From contig CAAGBL010000018.1 in NCBI GenBank assembly GCA_900768045.1, positions 1-11,975 on the forward strand: DNA of 11,975 nucleotides. The letters run 5' to 3'. Shown in pieces: positions 5,874 to 11,975 of this stretch. The translations under genes were made by a program, and so were the position numbers. The notes beneath the pieces are model-generated. The model worked only from the letters and a program-made list of their open reading frames with translations, searched no databases and was not told the DNA's origin. Each line of letters opens with the position of its first letter. Position 1 is the stretch's first letter. Source of the DNA: an uncultured Alistipes sp. Lineage in GTDB: Bacteria > Bacteroidota > Bacteroidia > Bacteroidales > Rikenellaceae.

Positions 5874-6968
5874 TTATACGAATGGCAAGCGTACAACCTC
5901 AGCCTTGAGCAAGCGGCCACGAACAACCACTGCAATCTGAGTACCTGCCTTAGCGAATGCTGGCTTCACATAACCCATACCGATACCGACCTTCAAGCAT
6001 GGCGACATAGTACCTGATGTAACGTGACCTATCTCGTTACCCTCAAGGTCAGCCAACGCATACTCGTGACGTGGCACACCACGGTCGATAAGCTTAAAGC
6101 CTACGAGCTTGCGCTCAACACCCTCCTTCTTCTGGCGCTCCATAAGCTCACGGTCGATGAATGGCTTGTTATCAACGAACTTAGTGAGCCAGTTAAGACC
6201 AGCCTCGATAGGAGATGTAGTGTCGTCGATATCGTTACCATAGAGACAGAAGCCCTTCTCAAGGCGCAAAGTATCACGAGCACCAAGGCCGATATTCTTA
6301 AGGCCGAACTCCTCGCCTACCTTCCACATTGCCTCCCAAATAGTGTCGGCATCCTCGTTATACATATAGATCTCGCAACCACCAGAGCCAGTGTAGCCTG
6401 TTGTTGAGAGGATTACGTCGCAACCAGCAACCTTGCAGAGCTTGAATGTATAGTACTCCATATCTACAACCTGCTCCTCGGTCATCTTCTGCACAAGCTG
6501 CATAGCCAATGGGCCCTGAATAGCAAGCTGAGCAGTCTTATCTGATGAGTTCTCGAGCTCAACACCAGCAGTCATGCCATACTCCTTACCCTGCTCGCAG
6601 ATGTGGTTCCAGTCCTTCTCGATGTTTGCTGCATTAACGCAGAGCATATACTTCTCCTCGTTGAGGCGGTAAACCAAGATATCATCAACAATACCACCCT
6701 TGCCGTTAGGCATTGTAGTATACTGAACCTTACCGTCGAAGAGGTCGCACACGTTGTTTGTTGTGATGCGCTGCAAGAACTCAGTAGCACGTGGGCCCTT
6801 AACCCAAATCTCGCCCATGTGGCTTACGTCGAAGACGCCGCACTTCTCACGTACGTTGATGTGCTCGTCGTTGATACCTGAGAACTCGATAGGCATGTTG
6901 TAGCCTGCGAACTCTGCCATTTTAGCACCATTCTCGATATGGTACTTTGTAAAAGCTGTAGTTTTCAT
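5874..6968 (-). CDS. gcvT: Aminomethyltransferase (glycine cleavage T protein)
   Basis: GcvT takes the aminomethyl group held on lipoylated H protein, releases ammonia and passes the one-carbon unit to tetrahydrofolate to give 5,10-methylene-tetrahydrofolate. The 364-aa length is standard. The protein begins with the typical TAFTKYHIENGAKMAEFAGY stretch; GVFDVSHMGE at 44-53 and GGIVDDILVYRL at 91-102 are folate-site motifs, with Asp96 equivalent to the catalytic aspartate of known T proteins; VNAAN follows at 111-115. The C-terminal barrel region is complete (SGTMSP, GIGMGYV). The other glycine cleavage genes (gcvH, gcvP) are not in the window. It lies 41 bp after an acetyltransferase-like gene with no terminator or promoter consensus between, so the two are probably one transcript. 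No glycine riboswitch is present in that short gap. Confidence 0.97.
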   Translation of the reverse strand: MKTTAFTKYHIENGAKMAEFAGYNMPIEFSGINDEHINVREKCGVFDVSHMGEIWVKGPRATEFLQRITTNNVCDLFDGKVQYTTMPNGKGGIVDDILVYRLNEEKYMLCVNAANIEKDWNHICEQGKEYGMTAGVELENSSDKTAQLAIQGPLAMQLVQKMTEEQVVDMEYYTFKLCKVAGCDVILSTTGYTGSGGCEIYMYNEDADTIWEAMWKVGEEFGLKNIGLGARDTLRLEKGFCLYGNDIDDTTSPIEAGLNWLTKFVDNKPFIDRELMERQKKEGVERKLVGFKLIDRGVPRHEYALADLEGNEIGHVTSGTMSPCLKVGIGMGYVKPAFAKAGTQIAVVVRGRLLKAEVVRLPFV

Positions 6969-7009
6969 TTTCGTTGTATAGTTTTAGTTATTTGGTTATT
7001 TTCATATTG

Positions 7010-8245
7010 TTATGCTTGTGGTGCATCCTCCTTGGGACGAGGCTTAAAGCCTACACGTGGGCAACGTGTAAACTCCTTCTCTCGGTCGAAGAGGTAGCGG
7101 TATGTTGTGTGCACCTTATGCTTGCGGGCACATATATATCGCTCTACCATGCGGTTCATCACGGGGTTGAAGTCACCAATCCAGGCAAACTCCACGGTTT
7201 TATACTCGTTCTTTTTTGTGCGGATATAGCCGTCAAGCATCGCCTTCATCATGCCCGACTCAACACCCTTGCCCTGGAACTCTGGCGTGATGCCAAAGAC
7301 AATAGCAAAGATGCGGTCGCTGCGCTTGCGTATCTTCAAATCCCACATCATGCGTAGCTTGTTTATCAAGCCAAACTTACCATTATACTTGCCTATAATG
7401 CGGTTAAGGTCGGGCACCATGATAAAGAAGCCAATAGGCTCATCGTTAAAGTAGGCAAACCATATCAGGTTGCGGTCGATAATGGGGCGCATAGTGTCGG
7501 CCATCTGTCGAGCCTCTACGTCGGTCATTGGCTGCACACCCGTAAACAACGCCCATGCCTTATTATATATATTACGGAACTTCTCGACTACGCTATACAG
7601 ATCCTCGCCTCCAATCGACGCAAAACGATATCCCGGAGTCTGCATCAAGCGCTTAACTCGCTCGTGCACCACCTCGTTAACATCATCATCGTCAATAGTC
7701 CAGAGGTAGGTATTCTGATTAAAGTAGTTCTTAAAGCCGTAGTTTTCAAACAACGCCTTGTAGTATGGGTGATGATAAGGATTCTCGAACAGGGGCTGAT
7801 ACTCATATCCCTCGACAAGCAATCCCCACCATGCATCACGTGAACCGAAGTTTATGGGGCCGTCCATTGCCTCCATGCCTCGTGCCATAAGCCACTCACG
7901 TGCAGCATCAAAGAGCATATTGGCAAGCTCCTGATCGTCGATAGCCTCGAAGAAGCCACAGCCTCCCGTAGGCTGCTCGTAGCTGTAGGCATGTGTCTTG
8001 TCGTAGAATGCAGCGATACGTCCTACGCACTCGCCCTCAGCATTGTAGGCCACCCAACGAATAGCCTCGCCATCGGCAAATAGCTTATTCTTCTTTGGAT
8101 CGAAGACCGCCTTTATCGAGCTATCGAAGGGGCATACCCAGTTTGGTGACTCCTTATACAATCGTTTAGGCAGCTCGATAAACTCTCTCTCGAGATGCTT
8201 TTCCGAAGCTACAACCTCAACAAGTCTATACTTTTTAACTGCCAT
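7010..8245 (-). CDS. GNAT-superfamily acyltransferase-like protein
   Basis: The 411-aa product resembles the large GNAT-type proteins of about 380 residues that include E. coli YghO; substrate and role are not established. The C-terminal half shows an acetyl-CoA binding signature, ITPEFQGKGVESGMM (319-333), with the QxxGxG-like turn at 324-328, after a beta strand RIFAIVFG. The N-terminal half (VCPFDSSIKAVFDPKKNKLF, GPINFGSRDAWWGLLVEG, PYHHPYYKALFENYGF) is the part typical of this family and may be a second, degenerate GNAT fold. I chose the ATG at 8243-8245 (MAVKKYRLVEV). A GTG seven codons earlier would add only a non-family tail, and its AGGTGGAG context looks more like leader sequence. 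It is the first gene of a probable operon with gcvT. The pairing suggests no clear common pathway. Confidence 0.85.
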   Translation of the reverse strand: MAVKKYRLVEVVASEKHLEREFIELPKRLYKESPNWVCPFDSSIKAVFDPKKNKLFADGEAIRWVAYNAEGECVGRIAAFYDKTHAYSYEQPTGGCGFFEAIDDQELANMLFDAAREWLMARGMEAMDGPINFGSRDAWWGLLVEGYEYQPLFENPYHHPYYKALFENYGFKNYFNQNTYLWTIDDDDVNEVVHERVKRLMQTPGYRFASIGGEDLYSVVEKFRNIYNKAWALFTGVQPMTDVEARQMADTMRPIIDRNLIWFAYFNDEPIGFFIMVPDLNRIIGKYNGKFGLINKLRMMWDLKIRKRSDRIFAIVFGITPEFQGKGVESGMMKAMLDGYIRTKKNEYKTVEFAWIGDFNPVMNRMVERYICARKHKVHTTYRYLFDREKEFTRCPRVGFKPRPKEDAPQA

Positions 8246-8298
8246 AAAACATAAATTATGCTCCACCTATTTCGAGTGAAGAGATAGTTATATCCATA

Positions 8299-8306
8299 CA
8301 AAGGTA
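8299..8306 (-). promoter_or_regulatory. Candidate -7 box of the acyltransferase-gcvT operon
   Basis: Minus-strand TACCTTTG, identical to the -7 box of efp, lies about 54 bp before the chosen ATG. A TTG at the right spacing is not present, so it is a partial promoter match. Confidence 0.5.
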
Positions 8307-8348
8307 TAAATTTTTCGCAAAACACCATTCACAAAACGTAAAAATTTA

Positions 8349-8378
8349 TTGCTTATTGTAATTTGCTTCGTATCTTTG
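8349..8378 (+). promoter_or_regulatory. Promoter of prfC
   Basis: TTG (8349-8351), 19 bp, then TATCTTTG (8371-8378): a full match to the Bacteroidota consensus. Transcription would start near 8384, giving a leader of about 35 nt. Confidence 0.8.
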
Positions 8379-8418
8379 CGCCCAGGAAAATTGATAATAT
8401 AAAGGTATAAAGGCTACT

Positions 8419-10002
8419 ATGGCACTCATTGACGAAATCACACGCCGCCGAACATTTGCGGTTATTGCACACCCTGATGCGGGTAAGACAACACTCACCG
8501 AGAAGCTACTCTTGTTCGGTGGTGCTATCCACGTTGCTGGAGCTGTAAAGAGCAACAAGATTAAGAAGGGTGCGACATCTGACTTTATGGAGATTGAGCG
8601 CCAGAGAGGTATCTCCGTGGCAACATCTGTAATGGGCTTCGAGTATAAGGACGTTAAGATTAACATTCTCGATACCCCTGGTCACGAGGACTTTGCTGAG
8701 GATACATATCGTACGCTTACCGCCGTTGACTCGGTAATCATCGTTATCGACGGTGCGAAGGGTGTCGAGACGCAGACACGCCGCCTCATGGACGTATGTC
8801 GCATGCGCAAGACTCCAGTTATCGTCTTTGTAAACAAGATGGACCGCCCATCAAAGGATCCATTCGACCTCTTGGACGAGGTGGAGAAGGAGCTGCAAAT
8901 CAAGGTGCGCCCATTGGCATTCCCAATATCGTCGGGCGACACATTCAAGGGCGTATATAACATCTACGAGCACAACCTCTCGTTGTTCACATCGGACGAG
9001 CGACAGACAGCAGATGCCGAGACTGTAGATATCTCAGACCTCGCATCATCAGATGTAGATAAGTATATCGGCGAGAAGTTTGCCAACCAGCTACGTGAGA
9101 ACATCGAGATTGTCGAGGGTATTTACGATGCCTTCGACCGTGAGGCATACCTCGCAGGAGAGGTAGCTCCAGTATTCTTCGGCTCGGCAGTCAACAACTT
9201 CGGTGTTCGTGAGCTATTGGAGTGCTTCATTCGCATCGCTCCATCGCCTCGCACAGCACCCACCGAGACACGTATCGTCGAGCCAGCAGAGAATAAACTA
9301 TCAGGCTTTATCTTCAAGATTCATGCGAACATGGATCCTAACCACCGTGACCGTATCGCCTTTATGAAGATATGCTCGGGTAAGTTCGAGCGCAACAAGA
9401 ACTACCTCCACGTGCGCAGTGGCAAGCAGCTCAAGTTCTCGTCGCCAACAGCATTTATGGCGGAGAAGAAGTCTGTTATCGACGAGGCATATCCTGGCGA
9501 TATCATCGGTTTGCACGACACAGGTACGTTTATGATTGGCGACACCTTCACCGAGGGCGAGAAGCTCAAGTTTACGGGTATCCCCTCGTTCTCGCCTGAG
9601 CACTTCCGCTATATCGAGAATGCTGACCCTATGAAGTTCAAGCAGCTCGCAAAGGGTATCGACCAGCTTATGGACGAGGGTGTGGCTCAGCTATTTACAT
9701 CGTCGCTCAACGGTCGTAAGATTATCGGCACGGTGGGTGCTCTTCAGTTTGAGGTTATCCAGTATCGCCTTGAGCACGAGTATGGTGCTAAGTGTCGCTG
9801 GGAGCCTATCTCTATTCACAAAGCATGCTGGATTGAGTCGGATAACGAGGCACAGCTCGCCGATTTCAAGCGCCGCAAGCATACCAACATGGCAGTAGAT
9901 AAGCATGGCCGCGACGTGTTCCTCGCCGACACAAGCTACGCCTTGGCTTTGGCACAGGAGAACTTCAAGGATATACGCTTTAAGTTCACCTCGGAGGTGT
10001 AA
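8419..10002 (+). CDS. prfC: Peptide chain release factor 3 (RF3)
   Basis: RF3 is a GTPase that speeds the removal of RF1 or RF2 from the ribosome after peptide release. The 527-aa length matches the family. The G domain has AHPDAGKT (P loop, 17-24), the switch I region around MEIERQRGISVATSVM (57-72), DTPGH (G3, 85-89) and NKMD (G4, 139-142). SSGDTFKGVY after the G domain, and the later stretch from the FIFKIHANMDPNHRDRIAF region to FSPEHFR, are typical of RF3 and separate it from EF-G, LepA and TypA, which are also longer. The C-terminal domain is complete. The gene has its own strong promoter, is monocistronic, and ends about 70 bp before a large shared terminator stem. Confidence 0.98.
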   Translation: MALIDEITRRRTFAVIAHPDAGKTTLTEKLLLFGGAIHVAGAVKSNKIKKGATSDFMEIERQRGISVATSVMGFEYKDVKINILDTPGHEDFAEDTYRTLTAVDSVIIVIDGAKGVETQTRRLMDVCRMRKTPVIVFVNKMDRPSKDPFDLLDEVEKELQIKVRPLAFPISSGDTFKGVYNIYEHNLSLFTSDERQTADAETVDISDLASSDVDKYIGEKFANQLRENIEIVEGIYDAFDREAYLAGEVAPVFFGSAVNNFGVRELLECFIRIAPSPRTAPTETRIVEPAENKLSGFIFKIHANMDPNHRDRIAFMKICSGKFERNKNYLHVRSGKQLKFSSPTAFMAEKKSVIDEAYPGDIIGLHDTGTFMIGDTFTEGEKLKFTGIPSFSPEHFRYIENADPMKFKQLAKGIDQLMDEGVAQLFTSSLNGRKIIGTVGALQFEVIQYRLEHEYGAKCRWEPISIHKACWIESDNEAQLADFKRRKHTNMAVDKHGRDVFLADTSYALALAQENFKDIRFKFTSEV

Positions 10003-10072
10003 ATAATTAGCAACATAGTTTTTCGGCCTATAGCATAGATAGACACATCTCATTAGCGCTGAAAGTTATATA

Positions 10073-10118
10073 AAATAAGTAGTGCGGGTATCTTTTTTAA
10101 TACCCGCACTACTTATTT
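10073..10118. terminator. Bidirectional terminator between prfC and the cotH-like gene
   Basis: A perfect 19-bp stem (10073-10091 with 10100-10118) encloses an 8-nt T-rich loop. Each side begins AAATAAGT and ends ACTTATTT, so the U-rich end lies within the stem. It serves both convergent genes. The preceding 10003-10072 contains no gene. Confidence 0.9.
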
Positions 10119-10146
10119 GCTATCGTAGCCACTCTTCACAAATACC

Positions 10147-11649
10147 CTACTCTATCGCCTCTATTGCTTGAGCCTTAAGGCGGAAGAAATTAACATCGGG
10201 CGACTCGTCAAGGATTCTATATTCTGGATTACTACTATCTTTGCCTGGAGCATCAACAATCTCGCAATTCTCCTCTGTGTCGTTATATAGATATTTTTCA
10301 ACCATACGATGCCACTGCCTGATACGAGGTATCGCTCGTGTGTAGTGCATAAGGTCATTTTGCTCGGAGCATAGCTCCTTAAGTGCTTCGACATATATCG
10401 CACGCAAATCCTCAAACCCGAGTAGCTTAGCAACCAAAGGATTTGCCTCGGAATCACCCCACATCAAGGGATTTTGACGTGCAACATCGATATGATACGA
10501 TCCTCCACCATTACCAAGCGTCTGATCAAAATCGCAAGGTATGAAGAACACCTCATATTGGTCGATATCCGATGTATTGAAATATAGATAGTAGTTATTG
10601 CTATTTACCCAATAGTCGTCCCAGTTACCCACAGCAACATTAACGGCATAGGTACGCAACAACAGTTCAACATCACACACCGAGGTTATCCAATTATAAA
10701 GCTCCTCACCCTCATACTCCGATAATTTTCTCATAAACTCAATCAGCTGAGCCTTGGCAACCTCAAAATTCTCGATATTGCTCTTTAGCTCATAGTGGTA
10801 GTTAATACCCAGATTATCATCGAAATATATTAGTGAACGGTCGTATGTATCATAGTTTAGATGGGCTCCACAATTACACTTCCATAGATTGTGCTTATGG
10901 TCGCCAAAGAGCTCTTTGCGTCGCTTAATAAACTTATCATCAATAGCCTCTACCATGCCATAAACACCAAAATAGGCTGGCTTGCTGTCGCCCTCTACAT
11001 GTATCCATAATCGACAATACGAGCTGTATGGCGCAGTCCAGATACCAAATCGACGAAAGAGGTCATAGCAAAACAACTCACGACAACATGTGGCATCGCG
11101 AAAGAAGTGTCGCAGGTTTATCTTTCGCACGTTATACAACTCATGAGCATCGTCCTTCTGAAACTTTCTAAGATTAAGCATAAAGCTGGATTGCTGCCAA
11201 TCAGTTTTATCGGCATTATGAGTATCACTATACTGCCTAACCTCGGGTCGCCTACGCGAAGAGTAGCCCCTGATTCTTAGGCCCGCATCATTAAAACTAT
11301 ACTCCTCACCGCTTAACTCAATATCAACATCACAATGAATATACGTATAGTCTTTCATAAAGTCATAAGCCTCTAACAGCCTTTTCCACTCATTTAATGA
11401 TACCTCTATATGAATTTTTGGGAAAGCCCCCATGTTGAAGAGTTTTGCTAACTCCTCCTCGCTCCACTCCGACGATGGATAGTATGGATTGTATGGCTCA
11501 ATGGGAAGGTCTATGTTGGGATCAAACTCCTCCTTAGCATTTCCTCCCTCTTCAGGGTCATTGGGCGTAGGCTCAACATCTGGAGTACAAGCCCAAACAA
11601 AGAGTGCAGATAATAGCAGCGTATAAAATATGTAGATAACCTTTCTCAT
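10147..11649 (-). CDS. CotH-kinase-family lipoprotein
   Basis: The family is named for Bacillus CotH, an atypical secreted protein kinase. This 500-aa protein starts with a lipoprotein signal (MRKVIYIFYTLLLSALFVWA before Cys21), then an acidic Pro-rich linker (about 22-62), so the domain is tethered outside the cytoplasmic membrane. Family landmarks are seen in order: GLRIRGYSSR at 123-132, a KINLRHFFRD stretch at 176-185, AYFGVYGMVEAIDDKF at 225-240, NWDDYWVNSNNYYLYF at 342-357 and CDFDQTLGN at 372-380. Asp344/Asp345 and the DFD at 373-375 match the catalytic and metal-binding aspartates of the family, so it may be active. I chose the ATG at 11647-11649 because it gives a clean signal peptide; a TTG 13 codons earlier lies upstream of the -7 box. 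A CNC motif (258-260) and adjacent Cys188-Cys189 are notable. The substrate is unknown; the gene is alone. Confidence 0.88.
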   Translation of the reverse strand: MRKVIYIFYTLLLSALFVWACTPDVEPTPNDPEEGGNAKEEFDPNIDLPIEPYNPYYPSSEWSEEELAKLFNMGAFPKIHIEVSLNEWKRLLEAYDFMKDYTYIHCDVDIELSGEEYSFNDAGLRIRGYSSRRRPEVRQYSDTHNADKTDWQQSSFMLNLRKFQKDDAHELYNVRKINLRHFFRDATCCRELFCYDLFRRFGIWTAPYSSYCRLWIHVEGDSKPAYFGVYGMVEAIDDKFIKRRKELFGDHKHNLWKCNCGAHLNYDTYDRSLIYFDDNLGINYHYELKSNIENFEVAKAQLIEFMRKLSEYEGEELYNWITSVCDVELLLRTYAVNVAVGNWDDYWVNSNNYYLYFNTSDIDQYEVFFIPCDFDQTLGNGGGSYHIDVARQNPLMWGDSEANPLVAKLLGFEDLRAIYVEALKELCSEQNDLMHYTRAIPRIRQWHRMVEKYLYNDTEENCEIVDAPGKDSSNPEYRILDESPDVNFFRLKAQAIEAIE

Positions 11650-11653
11650 ATTG

Positions 11654-11684
11654 CAAAGATAAGTTTTTTTTCGCCCTGCAACAA
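11654..11684 (-). promoter_or_regulatory. Promoter of the cotH-like gene, abutting the start codon
   Basis: Minus-strand TTG (11684-11682), 20 bp, then TATCTTTG (11661-11654). The -7 box ends 4 bp before the A of the ATG (11649), so transcription should begin at or within a base or two of the start codon. This implies a leaderless mRNA. Confidence 0.7.
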
Positions 11685-11735
11685 GCAAATCAAGAGATTA
11701 ATAACATTTCGAATAAATAAAAGATGAAATAAGTG

Positions 11736-11765
11736 TTGCAGTATTAAAAAAAAGCGTTATCTTTG
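11736..11765 (+). promoter_or_regulatory. Promoter of rpmE2
   Basis: TTG (11736-11738), 19 bp with an A-tract, then TATCTTTG (11758-11765): a complete consensus, as expected for a ribosomal protein gene. Confidence 0.85.
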
Positions 11766-11771
11766 CGGCCG

Positions 11772-11794
11772 AATTAATTATTGCAATATTAATT
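11772..11794 (+). other. Inverted repeat in the L31 leader
   Basis: AATTAAT (11772-11778) and ATTAATT (11788-11794) can pair around a loop containing ATTGCAAT, just after the predicted start of transcription. Ribosomal protein leaders often carry autoregulatory structures, but this one is short and A/T-only in its stem, so a role is uncertain. Confidence 0.35.
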
Positions 11795-11811
11795 ATAACA
11801 AAAAGACGAAA

Positions 11812-11975
11812 ATGAAAAAGGGTATTCATCCAGAGAATTATCGTTTAGTGGCATTCAAGGATATGTCGAATGACCACGTGTTTTTGTGCAGGTCCGCCGT
11901 TTCGACAAAGGAGACCATCGAGGTGAACGGCGAAACCTATCCCGTGTATAAGATGGAAATCTCTAACACATCTCA
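11812..11975 (+). CDS. rpmE2: 50S ribosomal protein L31 type B (partial, cut by window end)
   Basis: The ATG at 11812 opens a reading frame of 54 codons that runs off the window. The product begins MKKGIHPENYRLVAFKDMSN and continues with FLCRSAVSTKETI and YPVYKMEISNTS, the signature of type B L31. It has only one Cys (Cys26) and lacks the CxxC zinc-binding pair of type A, so it is the zinc-independent form. L31 bridges the two ribosomal subunits. The missing part should be roughly 25-35 residues, including the HPFYTG-type stretch. In some bacteria the zinc-free form is induced under zinc shortage; here the strong consensus promoter and no visible Zur-like site suggest constitutive use, as is usual in Bacteroidota (inference). 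Confidence 0.95.
   Translation, partial: MKKGIHPENYRLVAFKDMSNDHVFLCRSAVSTKETIEVNGETYPVYKMEISNTS

Noticed and set aside
6024..6407. Plus-strand open frame of 127 codons opposite gcvT
   Set aside because: It is fully antisense to a well-supported gcvT, and its product shows no domain or coherent signal.
6969..7009. Glycine riboswitch before gcvT
   Set aside because: The gap is 41 bp, far too short for the aptamer, and lies inside a probable operon.
8246..8266. GTG start adding seven residues to the acyltransferase
   Set aside because: The added residues (MEHNLCF) do not look like part of the protein, whereas the ATG at 8243-8245 begins a charged N-terminus in line with the family.
11650..11688. 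TTG start 13 codons upstream in the CotH-like gene
   Set aside because: It would put the -7 box inside the coding region and a charged stretch ahead of the lipoprotein signal peptide.

Overview
The window looks like a chromosomal segment of a Bacteroidota bacterium, most likely order Bacteroidales. At least five intergenic gaps carry the phylum's primary sigma-factor promoter form (TTG, 19-20 bp, TAnnTTTG). The gene content fits as well: a DUF4837-type lipoprotein, a hexameric NADP-type glutamate dehydrogenase, a cysteine-poor type B ribosomal protein L31, RF3 and a CotH-family lipoprotein. An Alistipes-like genus is possible, but that is only a guess from the sequence.

Layout. On the minus strand at the left, a NodB-type polysaccharide deacetylase and ubiX (2 bp apart) are followed by efp with its own promoter. 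A divergent gap leads to a DUF4837-like lipoprotein on the plus strand, which converges on a Fic AMP-transferase gene on the minus strand across a shared 18-bp terminator stem. Then come gdhA, gcvT and an acetyltransferase-like gene, all on the minus strand; the last two are probably one transcript (acetyltransferase then gcvT). prfC follows on the plus strand, converging across a perfect 19-bp terminator stem with a CotH-kinase-like lipoprotein gene. The start of rpmE2 (L31 type B), cut off by the window end, is divergent from the CotH gene.

Most genes are housekeeping: translation (efp, prfC, rpmE2), nitrogen and one-carbon metabolism (gdhA, gcvT) and flavin prenylation (ubiX). I see no complete new multi-gene system. 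The non-ordinary material is in the gaps. (1) Two copies of a structured repeat (about 31-110 and 4112-4186) share a loop sequence and a 29-nt block at 26/29 identity, while the stems between are different sequences that both still pair; this is the pattern expected of a structured RNA or REP-like family. (2) A 124-bp imperfect inverted repeat next to the second copy pairs better in a plus-strand transcript, because several of its non-Watson-Crick positions are G.U there. (3) The fic promoter is bracketed by a perfect 16-bp palindrome and a half-site exactly 52 bp away, which suggests autoregulation by the protein's own N-terminal helix-turn-helix. (4) The CotH-like gene has its -7 box so close to its ATG that the mRNA is probably leaderless.
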